Shown here in pieces: positions 7,976-17,526 of a stretch of 64,000 bases of DNA. The position numbers and the translations under genes are program-made. The notes under the pieces are model-generated. The model saw nothing but the letters and a program-made list of their open reading frames with translations, was not told the origin of the DNA and searched no databases. Each line of letters opens with the position of its first letter. Position 1 is the first letter of the stretch. Source of the DNA: Metopolophium dirhodum (lineage: Eukaryota > Arthropoda > Insecta > Hemiptera > Aphididae); assembly GCF_019925205.1 (NCBI RefSeq), contig NC_083566.1, positions 26,722,001 through 26,786,000 of the forward strand, given 5' to 3'.

Positions 7976-10636
7976 TTAGTCAGTCCAATTTAATGGGTAT
8001 GGTTTGAGTAAACGTTTGGTGGTTGGAGGGGAGTGGGTTTTACCTAAGAGGCGGATATGATCGTATTCGGAAAAAGAGTTTTTGTAGAACATTGTTTTTG
8101 ATTGAGAGCAAATGGAATTTTGAATAGATTTGAAGTTGGCTGATTTTAAAAGGGCCGAGTTTCTAACGATAGTGGGCATACCGGTTATCGTGCGTATGCC
8201 GATGTTTTGGACGGATTCAATACGTCTCCAATGGGAGGGGCCGATAAAGGGTGCCCAGGAAGAGCCAGCATATGTAAGTATAGGGGTCACGTAGAGTTTA
8301 AGTATGTTAAGTTTTGTTTTCAGCGGAACGGGACTGGTACGGTTAAGTAAGGGGTAAAGCATACCACGGACGCGGGTAGCTTTTTTGGTTACGTCTTGAA
8401 TGTGTTGGTTGAATGTAAGTTTACGTCCAATCGTGACGCCTAAGTATTTGGCCTGTTTTGACCAGTTAACGGGTTGGTTATCGATGGTTAGAGGTGGAAT
8501 GTGGGTTGTATTAGAACGCCCGAAGAGGACTCCTACTGTATTGGTCGGGTTTATTTTGATTCGCCACCTGTGGAACCAGTTGGACGCGAGGTTGAGTTGG
8601 TGTTGTAGTTGTATGGTTGCACGTTTGGGGTTTTTGTTACTAGTAAAGAACATCGTGTCGTCAGCGAAGAGCGAGAGGTTGGCTTTAGGAGTCGTTGGAA
8701 TGTCGTTAATGTACGTCAAGTATAGCGTCGGTGAGAGACAGGAGCCCTGAGGGACTCCTGCGAGTACGTGTCTGGTAGTAGAGAAGGAGTGTTCGATTTT
8801 AGTGGTAAAAGTACGGTCGGTGAGAAAGGATTGGATGATTTTTACGATTTCTAACGAGATGTTGAGTTTGGAGAGTTTGTAGAGTAGGCCTTCGTGCCAG
8901 ACGCGGTCGAAGGCTTTCTCCACGTCGAGGAAGACGGAAGCAGTGTTTAAGTCGTTGTTAAAGTTTTCGCTCAGTTGGTGGGTGAGTTTGGTCAGTTGTA
9001 GTGTGGTCGAGTGTTCGGGTCTGAAGGCGAACTGTTCGGGACGGATTTTGTTTTTGAGTTTGTCTTGTAGGTGGGTGAGGATGAGTCGTTCGTAAATTTT
9101 GGACAGGGAGGAGAGGAGGGCGATTGGTCTATAGTTTTCGGGTTGTTTATGGTCTTTGCCAGGTTTGGGAATGGAGATGATGACTGCTTTTTTCCAGGCA
9201 AGGGGAAAGTAGCAGATTCTGAAGGCGCTGTTGATGATCCGAGTAAGGGACAGTATAACGTTGTTCGGTAGGAATTTAAGAGCCGTGTTGGTGATGAGGT
9301 CGTCACCTGGGGCTTTCTTTTTGCGAAGGTTGCGAATTATGTCTTGTATCTGGCCGGGAGTGGTAAAGAGGTTAGATCGGGTGATGTCAAGGCCTTGTAG
9401 GTACTGGGAGTGAGCGGTTACGTCTGGTAAGTCGGGGCCGGGGTTTGTTTGAAATTGACGTTCGAGCGAGTCGGCTATCAGCTCTGCTCGTTCGTTGGCC
9501 GGAAAAACTAGGCCGTCGGGGCCGGTTAGTGGGTGAGATGCTGGACGTTTGTGTAAGAGACATTTGTTGAGTTTGTATATTGAACCGTCTTGGTGGTCTA
9601 GTGAGTTAAGAAAGATGTCCCATTGGTCAGTGTTGTGCGTTGCGAGTAAGGTACGTATGAGAGATATTTTGGCGTTTAGTTGTCGTTTAATTGTCGGGTC
9701 GCGGTTTATTTGCCATTCGCGGCGTATACGGTTTTTGTCTTGTATTTCCAGTTTAATGTAGTCTGGTACTACAGTGGACGGGTGTTTGCGTGTCGGTACG
9801 TATACGCTGGATTCAACCGCTTGTTGGATATGTTTTGTGAGGTTTTCGATTGCCAGGTCGATAGACTCACGGTCGTTGGTCGGTTGAGTGGTTGAGTTCG
9901 GTAAGTTCGCGAGAGTTGTCGTGTATTTTTTCCAGTTAATAAACCGATTCGTAACCGGTGGAGAAGAAGAGATCGGAGTGCAGAGTGTATCTAGAAGAAT
10001 GGGGTTGTGGTCGGAAGATAGTTCGTTGAGGTTAGTGATTTGGGTTTGATAGGGTAGTCGTACGAGGGCGATGTCGAGTATGTCAGGTCTGTATCGTGTG
10101 CATGTCGGGAAATGTGTGGGAGAAGAGGGAGCAGTTACAGAGTAGTCCGATTGTTGTGCGTGGTCAAAGAGGACACGGCCGGCAGCGTTAGTCGTGTGGC
10201 TATACCACAGCGGATGTTTGGCGTTGAAGTCGCCTGCCGAAATTTGCCATTCGGCACTCTTTGTCAAAAGGTCGAGGTCGTTTGTCGTTAGTAGGGTTCC
10301 GGGTGGTTTGTATACGGCTGAAATAAGTACTTCGTGGCCGTTGAGTTGTACGAGGATGGAAGAGGTTTGGATGGTTGTGTTTAGGGTAACTGGTTGGTGA
10401 ACGATACGTCGGTTGACGAGAACGGCCGTGCCTCCGTGGGCGGGCGAGCCCCGCACGGGCGGCAGGTCGTTCCTGTACGTAAAAAAGTTAGGAATGTGAA
10501 GTCTGGCCGAGGGTTTTAGGTGGGTTTCGTTAAGTAGGATTATGTCGGTTTTCAGTTTTAGTGCTAAAGAGCGCAGTTCGTCAAGTTTGTGGTTAATGCC
10601 GTTTGAGTTCCAAAATAGAATTTTTAAGTTATCCAT
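7976..10636 (-). CDS. ORF2, endonuclease + reverse transcriptase (copy C)
   Basis: A complete 886-codon frame with the same endonuclease residues (N10, E37, D209/H210) and FADD as copy A. It differs by a few substitutions, among them TLANLPN for TLTNLPN, IQDKNR for IRDKNR, PTNTVG for PTKTVG and PVNWSK for PDNWSK. The ATG overlaps the end of the truncated ORF1 by 8 nt. The protein could be made if a transcript from outside reads through, but the copy has lost its own 5' end. Confidence 0.88.
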   Translation of the reverse strand: MDNLKILFWNSNGINHKLDELRSLALKLKTDIILLNETHLKPSARLHIPNFFTYRNDLPPVRGSPAHGGTAVLVNRRIVHQPVTLNTTIQTSSILVQLNGHEVLISAVYKPPGTLLTTNDLDLLTKSAEWQISAGDFNAKHPLWYSHTTNAAGRVLFDHAQQSDYSVTAPSSPTHFPTCTRYRPDILDIALVRLPYQTQITNLNELSSDHNPILLDTLCTPISSSPPVTNRFINWKKYTTTLANLPNSTTQPTNDRESIDLAIENLTKHIQQAVESSVYVPTRKHPSTVVPDYIKLEIQDKNRIRREWQINRDPTIKRQLNAKISLIRTLLATHNTDQWDIFLNSLDHQDGSIYKLNKCLLHKRPASHPLTGPDGLVFPANERAELIADSLERQFQTNPGPDLPDVTAHSQYLQGLDITRSNLFTTPGQIQDIIRNLRKKKAPGDDLITNTALKFLPNNVILSLTRIINSAFRICYFPLAWKKAVIISIPKPGKDHKQPENYRPIALLSSLSKIYERLILTHLQDKLKNKIRPEQFAFRPEHSTTLQLTKLTHQLSENFNNDLNTASVFLDVEKAFDRVWHEGLLYKLSKLNISLEIVKIIQSFLTDRTFTTKIEHSFSTTRHVLAGVPQGSCLSPTLYLTYINDIPTTPKANLSLFADDTMFFTSNKNPKRATIQLQHQLNLASNWFHRWRIKINPTNTVGVLFGRSNTTHIPPLTIDNQPVNWSKQAKYLGVTIGRKLTFNQHIQDVTKKATRVRGMLYPLLNRTSPVPLKTKLNILKLYVTPILTYAGSSWAPFIGPSHWRRIESVQNIGIRTITGMPTIVRNSALLKSANFKSIQNSICSQSKTMFYKNSFSEYDHIRLLGKTHSPPTTKRLLKPYPLNWTD

Positions 10637-11647
10637 TTTGGGGGGATAGTATGGTTAAGAATGATTGTATCGCTGTTTGTATCAGGGTTTTGGGGTCCTG
10701 GTTGTTAACTATGGCTGTTAAGAGGTTGGTCAGGAGGTTTAAAATGAGGGACAGGTTAATTTGTGGGGCTTCGGGACTGGTCGGTTTTGGTGGTGGTGGT
10801 GGTGGTGGGGGCGCTTGGCCGGTGGTGGCTGCAGCGTACGAGCGGGTTTGGGGTTTTATTGTAGTTGTTGGTGGGGGCAGGGGTGGTGTAAAAGATTGAG
10901 TTGTCGGTGGCAGGGTTTGGGGTTTGGTTGTTGGTGGTGCGATTTTGGGTTTTATCGTCAAGAGATGTGGGCATCCGCGGAAATTAGCCGTATGAGGCCC
11001 GCCGCAATTGCAGCATGTCGGGGTTTGGTCGGGAGTTTTTTGGCATTCAGATGCCAAGTGATTTCCTGCGCACTTGACGCATCTGGGTGGGTGGCCACAG
11101 TTACGGGAACCGTGTCCAAAACGTTGGCACGAAAAACATTGTGCCGGGCCGGAAGGTTTAAGGGCTTCTACCGAAATCGTTAGATAAAATAGGGAGTTGA
11201 GAAGGAAGATATCCTTGGCGTTCGGGGTTGCCGCAATGTGTACGAGGCACATGGGCATCGGTTTTTCGGGAGTACCGAAACGGCGGATGTATTTTGTTTG
11301 GAAGTTTAGGGTTTCTAGTTCGGATTTTAGATCGTCAGTGGTGATGTCGATCGGTATGCCCTTTAGAACGACCTTAAGGGAACGATCTTCAGGGAGGCTG
11401 AAGGTATGGAATTCAGTTTTGCTGTCAACTAGGACTTTCTGAATTTGTCGGAAGTGGGTGGGGTCGGTAGTTTGGACGGTTATTTGTCCATTGGATGTGG
11501 TTTTGGCTGTAATTGCCGATGGAGTGAAGTTCGGAAGTTTGTAAATGGTTGGTGCGATTTTTCGCCAGGACGCAGAGTTTAAGATTAAGGGGGGTGGCCT
11601 GATTTGCTTGGGTTTGGCTGATGTCGGGGTTTGTTGTTCGGATGTTT
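10629..11647 (-). pseudogene. ORF1, N-terminally truncated (copy C)
   Basis: The open frame runs from the truncation point to the stop at 10,629 without interruption. It keeps the PRE_C2HC-like region, all three zinc knuckles and a poly-Pro run one residue longer than in copy A. The native start is lost; the first internal ATG in frame is at 11,258 (MPMCLVHIAA), which would give only 209 residues. Confidence 0.85.
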
Positions 11648-11659
11648 AATAATTTGACC
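11648..11659. repeat. 12-bp LINE target (junction 5): copy C truncation point / copy D 3' end
   Basis: AATAATTTGACC lies between the truncated ORF1 of copy C and the TGCTTTGC tail of copy D. Confidence 0.9.
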
Positions 11660-14217
11660 TGCTTTGCTTTGCTTTGGGAGGGGTGGCTATGCCGTTTACT
11701 ATTCCAGGCTTGTGCCTCTACTAGTGGATGGATTTTGGGGTTGATTGGTAGGTTCAGTTATGTTAGTCAGTCCAATTTAATGGGTATGGTTTGAGTAAAC
11801 GTTTGGTGGTTGGAGGGGAGTGGGTTTTACCTAAGAGGCGGATATGATCGTATTCGGAAAAAGAGTTTTTGTAGAACATTGTTTTTGATTGAGAGCAAAT
11901 GGAATTTTGAATAGATTTGAAGTTGGCTGATTTTAAAAGGGCCGAGTTTCTAACGATAGTGGGCATACCGGTTATCGTGCGTATGCCGATGTTTTGGACG
12001 GATTCAATACGTCTCCAATGGGAGGGGCCGATAAAGGGTGCCCAGGAAGAGCCAGCATATGTAAGTATAGGGGTCACGTAGAGTTTAAGTATGTTAAGTT
12101 TTGTTTTCAGCGGAACGGGACTGGTACGGTTAAGTAAGGGGTAAAGCATACCACGGACGCGGGTAGCTTTTTTGGTTACGTCTTGAATGTGTTGGTTGAA
12201 TGTAAGTTTACGTCCAATCGTGACGCCTAAGTATTTGGCCTGTTTTGACCAGTTAACGGGTTGGTTATCGATGGTTAGAGGTGGAATGTGGGTTGTATTA
12301 GAACGCCCGAAGAGGACGCCTACTGTTTTGGTCGGGTTTATTTTGATTCGCCACCTGTGGAACCAGTTGGACGCGAGGTTGAGTTGGTGTTGTAGTTGTA
12401 TGGTTGCACGTTTGGGGTTTTTGTTACTAGTAAAGAACATCGTGTCGTCAGCGAAGAGTGAGAGGTTGGCTTTAGGAGTCGTTGGAATGTCGTTAATGTA
12501 CGTCAAGTATAGCGTCGGTGAGAGACAGGAGCCCTGAGGGACTCCTGCGAGTACGTGTCTGGTAGTAGAGAAGGAGTGTTCGATTTTAGTGGTAAAAGTA
12601 CGGTCGGTGAGAAAGGATTGGATGATTTTTATGATTTCTAACGAGATGTTGAGTTTGGAGAGTTTGTAGAGTAGGCCTTCGTGCCAGACGCGGTCGAAGG
12701 CTTTCTCCACGTCGAGGAAGACGGAAGCAGTGTTTAAGTCGTTGTTAAAGTTTTCGCTCAGTTGGTGGGTGAGTTTGGTTAGTTGTAGTGTGGTCGAGTG
12801 TTCGGGTCTGAAGGCGAACTGTTCGGGACGGATTTTGTTTTTGAGTTTGTCTTGTAGGTGGGTGAGGATGAGTCGTTCGTAAATTTTGGACAGGGAGGAG
12901 AGGAGGGCGATTGGTCTATAGTTTTCGGGTTGTTTATGGTCTTTGCCAGGTTTGGGAATGGAGATGATGACTGCTTTTTTCCAGGCAAGGGGAAAGTAGC
13001 AGATTCTGAAGGCGCTGTTGATGATCCGAGTAAGGGACAGTATAACGTTGTTCGGTAGGAATTTAAGAGCCGTGTTGGTGATGAGGTCGTCACCTGGGGC
13101 TTTCTTTTTGCGAAGGTTGCGAATTATGTCTTGTATCTGGCCGGGAGTGGTAAAGAGGTTAGATCGGGTGATGTCAAGGCCTTGTAGGTACTGGGAGTGA
13201 GCGGTTACGTCTGGTAAGTCGGGGCCGGGGTTTGTTTGAAATTGACGTTCGAGCGAGTCGGCTATCAGCTCTGCTCGTTCGTTGGCCGGAAAAACTAGGC
13301 CGTCGGGGCCGGTTAGTGGGTGAGATGCTGGACGTTTGTGTAAGAGACATTTGTTGAGTTTGTATATTGAACCGTCTTGGTGGTCTAGTGAGTTAAGAAA
13401 GATGTCCCATTGGTCAGTGTTGTGCGTTGCGAGTAAGGTACGTATGAGAGATATTTTGGCGTTTAGTTGTCGTTTAATTGTCGGGTCGCGGTTTATTTGC
13501 CATTCGCGGCGTATACGGTTTTTGTCTTGTATTTCCAGTTTAATGTAGTCTGGTACTACAGTGGACGGGTGTTTGCGTGTCGGTACGTATACGCTGGATT
13601 CAACCGCTTGTTGGATATGTTTTGTGAGGTTTTCGATTGCCAGGTCGATAGACTCACGGTCGTTGGTCGGTTGAGTGGTTGAGTTCGGTAAGTTCGCGAG
13701 AGTTGTCGTGTATTTTTTCCAGTTAATAAACCGATTCGTAACCGGTGGAGAAGAAGAGATCGGAGTGCAGAGTGTATCTAGAAGAATGGGGTTGTGGTCG
13801 GAAGATAGTTCGTTGAGGTTAGTGATTTGGGTTTGATAGGGTAGTCGTACGAGGGCGATGTCGAGTATGTCAGGTCTGTATCGTGTGCATGTCGGGAAAT
13901 GTGTGGGAGAAGAGGGAGCAGTTACAGAGTAGTCCGATTGTTGTGCGTGGTCAAAGAGGACACGGCCGGCAGCGTTAGTCGTGTGGCTATACCACAGCGG
14001 ATGTTTGGCGTTGAAGTCGCCTGCCGAAATTTGCCATTCGGCACTCTTTGTCAAAAGGTCGAGGTCGTTTGTCGTTAGTAGGGTTCCGGGTGGTTTGTAT
14101 ACGGCTGAAATAAGTACTTCGTGGCCGTTGAGTTGTACGAGGATGGAAGAGGTTTGGATGGTTGTGTTTAGGGTAACTGGTTGGTGAACGATACGTCGGT
14201 TGACGAGAACGGCCGTT
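11660..14217 (-). mobile_element. Jockey-like LINE copy D, 5'-truncated in the endonuclease
   Basis: A 2,558-bp minus-strand copy beginning at ORF2 codon ~71. It is flanked by 12-mers at 11,648 and 14,218. It shares base states and tail length with copy C and has its own change in the RT region (LEIIKII for LEIVKII). Confidence 0.88.
11763..14217 (-). pseudogene. ORF2 without endonuclease N-terminus (copy D)
   Basis: Open from codon ~71 (AVLVNRRIVHQ) to the normal stop. The RT domain with FADD is complete. Endonuclease residues N10 and E37 are missing, so nicking activity should be lost. The first internal ATG in frame is at about 14,054. The 5' junction abuts the LTR promoter directly. Confidence 0.87.
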
Positions 14218-14229
14218 AATAATTTGACC
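14218..14229. repeat. 12-bp LINE target (junction 6): copy D truncation point / LTR U3
   Basis: AATAATTTGACC followed by GGTGAATTGTCCCGG, the same right flank as junction 3. Confidence 0.9.
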
Positions 14230-14243
14230 GGTGAATTGTCCCG

Positions 14244-14253
14244 GTATATATAC
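14244..14253 (-). promoter_or_regulatory. TATA box of the 5' LTR
   Basis: Identical to the TATA box of the other LTR, with the same upstream CCAAT motif and the same distance to the 12-mer target at 14,218-14,229. In this LTR the promoter now faces LINE copy D instead of the element's own R region. Confidence 0.6.
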
Positions 14254-14506
14254 TATTTGTTTCCCTTTGTTGTCCTGTGATTGGTCGAGGATGGTTGCTT
14301 TGATAAGCAATAACCACACCTCGACCCGTTGGTGTTCGCTTTGTTAATGTGGTTCTTGTTTGTTATTTCCGTGAAATTTTCCTGTTGGTAAACTACTTAT
14401 TCTAATATGTCGCGTCTATTACTTGTGTCGCATTATGTTGCCATACTGTTGTGTTTGGTGGTCCTGAAAGGACCATTTTAATACAGTGACGGTTTATCCC
14501 GTTACA

Positions 14507-14510
14507 ACGT
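14507..14510. repeat. 4-bp target-site duplication ACGT (right)
   Basis: Partner of 295-298, directly after the CA end of the LTR element. Confidence 0.85.
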
Positions 14511-14616
14511 TAACTCTCCTGTCTGCTAGTGAGATGAGACAAAGTTCCTACATCACTAATAAATAGTCACGTGGAGGATGCTTTATTTTTAATATATAAG
14601 CTGCGCAAGATAAGAA
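14511..14616 (-). pseudogene. Non-LTR retrotransposon RT, C-terminal tail (5' piece)
   Basis: Minus-strand codons read FLSCAAYILKIKHPPRDYLL, then VM, a stop, and ELCLISLADRRVN. HPPHDY-like and SLADRR-like segments are hallmarks of the end of CR1/Jockey-type ORF2 proteins and lead straight into the NIEFLNKLMDG segment at the other side of the LTR element. There is one in-frame stop and one frameshift at the join. Beyond 14,616 the homology stops where another repeat begins. Confidence 0.65.
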
Positions 14617-14701
14617 TTATATCATTGAATTCAAGTTTAATACAATCCATTATACATTGTAACCTACTGTACAGCAAAGTGACATCCACTTACCCGCTTT
14701 T
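14617..14701 (+). repeat. Fragment of the interspersed 'ATCATTGAATTCAA...GTAACCTACTGTACAGCA' repeat
   Basis: It matches the right end of the 1.5-kb repeat at 34,172-34,260 (TCATTGAATTCAA, GTAACCTACTGTACAGCA, CACTTACCC). Only the terminal ~85 bp are present. Confidence 0.7.
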
Positions 14702-15750
14702 TATAATTTTGTCTTAAATTTATTTTTGTATAGAGAATCTGAAGGTGAGTAGGCATATATAAGTGCTTATTATCAAAGTGGTGGTAGCCAACAATTTTTT
14801 TAGGGTTGTCAATACATACATTATTTAATACTATAATAATAAAATGATGGCCAAAAATCTCGGTGACGTACTGACATAGGGGGTCGCGGGATAATTTTTT
14901 CGATCCACATTATCGGCAGCGAAGTTGTCGTGTTGTCTCCCTGGTCAAAGTATATAATTGATCAACAATAGAATTTTAGAATTAGGTCAGTAATTTGTAA
15001 TTTGAAATTTGTAAAGTAATTAAATAGTCATGTTTATCTATAATAGTTATTTGATACTGCTACCCCTGCATAAGTTTAAAATTAATTTCAATTTAATTTA
15101 CTAATTATCAATAAATGTTGATTAAACATTTTTTTCACACACATCACTAATTTCAAAAGGCTCAGTAATATTGCAACTGGAGTCGCCACCGTCCCCCATG
15201 TCAACTGTTTTTACTTATAAATATTCAATACAAATTCTTTTTAAATGTCCAGGCCAATAGCAACAACTAAGAATTTCATTTTTTTTCACATGTAGGTTAG
15301 GTTACCTATTTTTGAACCTCAATGAAAACATTTAAATTTAGATTTTGTTATTCACTTAAGAATTAGAATAGTGAATACAATAAAACACTTATTATTCTTA
15401 AATGAAGTGTCCCAAATGCCACAATTAGTTCACAAAGCATAATCCGGACTGCGTAATAATTTTGAATGTTAGTATATTGTTTTTAAATTTTAAATTTTTT
15501 TTAGATTTTATTATCTGCATTCATTATTATGTTTTTATTTTTAATCGTATCATTAATTCCAGATAATTTAAAATGTCTAATATATTAGTATGCGTTAACC
15601 GTTCCTTTTTTTTATCCAACTGCATTAATTTGATCTATATTGTATTTTTATATAAAATAATAAATTATACTAATTATAAAATTATAAATATGTGTATACA
15701 TTATAATTTAATTTATTAAGTCTTAAAAAATCCAAAAAACTGTACAATTA
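14702..15750. other. AT-rich non-coding stretch
   Basis: No coding or repeat structure is recognised. A short GC-richer patch around 14,870-14,950 has no readable frame. From 15,750 to 15,845 the TTATCT/AGATAA-rich sequence resembles the interior of the hAT-type MITE at 37.2-37.7 kb and may be a relic of it. Confidence 0.4.
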
Positions 15751-15848
15751 TCTGTTTATATGAAGATAAAAATGATGTTATCTTATTTTTTATTTAGATC
15801 ATTTTCAACGTATTATCTGTTATCTCATCTAGATAATTTTAAAGTTAT

Positions 15849-16049
15849 CTATGCACAACATTGCAGTTTTGCTGTAAACCATTTTTCACACATTTGGTAC
15901 TGTTTCTCGGCTGTGTGCGTCCGCCGGTGTACCGCCAAATCGTTGTCGTACACGTCACATGGGTATGATTTCTCGCCTGTGTGCGTCCGCTGGTGAACCA
16001 CCAAACTCCTGTTTTTACTGAACGACTGGTCACACACGTTGCGATGGTA
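15849..16049 (-). pseudogene. C2H2 zinc-finger gene fragment
   Basis: The minus strand reads VCDQSFSKNRSLVVHQRTH, the linker TGEK, a damaged second finger (CDVYDNDLAVHRRTH) and the start of a third (MCEKWFTAKLQ), before a stop at 15,849. This is the tandem finger and HTGEK-linker pattern of insect C2H2 genes. In finger 1 the first Cys is replaced; in finger 2 the second Cys is Tyr and residues are deleted. It cannot fold as normal fingers. It lies in the same frame as the Helitron fragment just upstream, about 36 nt away. Confidence 0.7.
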
Positions 16050-16085
16050 CTATCCCTCGTTCATTTTAGTGTTGTTGTTAAGTTA

Positions 16086-17526
16086 TAGACGTCTGAACAC
16101 ACGTGTGGTAATATCATGACGATCCGAAGATTATTGTATACGTAACAATAGTTCTTTAATTTCTTCCCACGTTAGATTACATGTGAATGTAATGAACAGA
16201 TCTGGACGGCCATATGCGCGAACATATGTCATTGTAGCTTGTGCATATTCATGCATTTGCCGTGGGCTCCCTGTGAACGTGACCTGAAGAATGACTATTT
16301 TTACCAATTCATTGGGATTCACATTGCCATCATTAACAATACTTGCATCACGTAAATAAATATATCCTTCCGAACGCAGCGTGGTTTGATTCAATCGAAT
16401 GTAGAGAAGATGTGTGGTTTCGATTTTCGCATACATATCGACAATATATTGATGACATATTTGTCGACATTTCAAGATATGATTTTTAGCGTTTTCACGA
16501 ATCATCAGACGATATGAATAGTAATCATGACACTGACTTTTTTTATTCGTTTCCTCATCTGCTTGTGGATTTCTCAGTTTGATGTTAAAATGATATCCAT
16601 CTTCACCTTGCCAAAATAAAATCGGATAGTGCAATCTGTCGTATGAGCGATGTGTTTCTGCGACTCGCTGAATATTACCATTCTTGCGATGAAGAATTAT
16701 ATCACGTGAGTTGAATTCTTCACCAACCATAAAGATCGCCACTTCATAAATTGTTGGTGCATTGTATCGTCTTTTATGTTGGCCGAGAGGTGTTTTGTCT
16801 GCTCTAACTACAACTCTATAGTCATCAGCTGGCATTTGGATTAGGGCGGTTCTAAACAATCGAATCAATTCGTTGTGTTGATCGAATAGAGTTTGTAATT
16901 CCTCGTCTCATGCCCGTATTGTATCGACATTGTTGATCGATTTGGTCTTCAGTGTTTCCCATGAAATAAATTTGGAGAAATTTATGATCCGTATCTAACT
17001 GTGGTAGTAATGATCCAGCACGCTAATATATTTGATCTTGCACTTTGAATGTAGGCATGTAATTATGACGCACGATATTCGTTGCTCTGAATGTAATTTT
17101 GAAACATGAATTGTACTAGCGTATGTTTGTTAAGAAATGTTTCGATATGCTCGTGTCGTCTGATACCAACGTTCATAATGGTTCGGGTGATGTTTTTGGT
17201 GATGAGATTTCTAGAAATTTTACTTTGCCCCCAGCACAGCGCATTTCTGGTATTTCATTCTTAAATTTAAATGCTCTACAAAATGTGCCTAGTACATACA
17301 TTTTTCCAATATCCACGTTTGGATGAATGCTGTAAATAGAATTAGCATCGTAATGTAGTGCACAGAGATTCAAATCAGTGTGAGTGGTTCTCCTGGATCG
17401 AGCAGTAATCACTCGAATGGTTTTCAATCTTGCATCTCGTTGCTCGATTGTTTCCGAACCTCGTGTTTTTCTTTTCTCTCGTGTTTAAAATGTAGAACTA
17501 CCGATCACTCGTTTTTTGGGAGGCAT
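16086..17526 (-). pseudogene. Helitron replicase, N-terminal region and partial Rep (Helitron-like N) domain
   Basis: Starts at ATG 17,526-17,524 (MPPKKR). Next come a segment with IGKMYVLGTFCRAFKFKNE and CAGGKV, a segment reading AGSLLPQLDTDHKFLQIYF, and a long open stretch (16,868-16,131) with ADDYRVVVRADKTP, PTIYEVAIFMVGEE, YPILFWQGEDGYHFNIK and YGRPDLFITFTCNLTWEEIK. These are typical Helitron_like_N motifs. The fragment ends near SSDRHDITTRVFRRL and lacks the HxH/YxxK catalytic part and the helicase. I count in-frame stops after STF, after SPEPL, before YNSCF, within QIY*RAG and after LLLRIQ, plus one frameshift near 16,910. It is clearly dead. Confidence 0.85.

Larger units (their letters stand above)
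7873..11647 (-). mobile_element. Jockey-like LINE copy C, 5'-truncated in ORF1
   Basis: A 3,775-bp minus-strand copy. It lacks the 5' UTR and roughly the first 82 codons of ORF1 and is complete from there to the (AAAGC)n tail. It is flanked by 12-mers at 7,861 and 11,648. It carries one extra GGT unit (one more proline codon) in the ORF1 poly-Pro run relative to copy A. Confidence 0.88.
299..14506 (-). mobile_element. Composite non-autonomous LTR retroelement, each LTR split by two Jockey-like LINE copies
   Basis: The outer boundaries are TGATACGG at 299 and CCCGTTACA ending at 14,506 (TG...CA), with ACGT on both sides. Read on the minus strand, the order is 5' LTR (14,506-7,031), a 2-nt spacer, a primer-binding site (7,028-7,012), a short interior, a polypurine tract (6,506-6,494) and the 3' LTR (6,493-299). 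Without the LINE insertions each LTR is 830+12+277 = 1,119 bp and the interior is 537 bp, so the native element would be about 2.8 kb. No gag, protease, RT or integrase is visible, so it must have been mobilised by a partner. The two LTRs look identical by eye, which implies recent integration, yet both carry LINE arrays at the same base. Confidence 0.88.
7031..14506 (-). repeat. 5' LTR (interrupted at 7,861-14,229)
   Basis: LTR sequence at 7,031-7,872 and 14,230-14,506 matches the other LTR base for base as far as I can see (830, 12 and 277 bp). It is split at the identical position by LINE copies C and D. The AATAAA signal is at 7,101-7,106 (plus-strand TTTATT). Since the 5' LTR carries the promoter for the element, the two LINE copies here separate its TATA box from its own R region. 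Confidence 0.87.

Noticed and set aside
1129..14229. Telomeric HeT-A/TART-like array
   Set aside because: Jockey-clade arrays at telomeres came to mind, but the copies lie inside LTRs with LTR sequence on both sides. There is no TTAGG repeat, and the junctions carry target duplications.
299..14506. Gene conversion between LTRs as the sole explanation for LINEs at the same site
   Set aside because: Truncation points, tails and base differences of the copies differ between the LTRs. Conversion could still have homogenised some segments.
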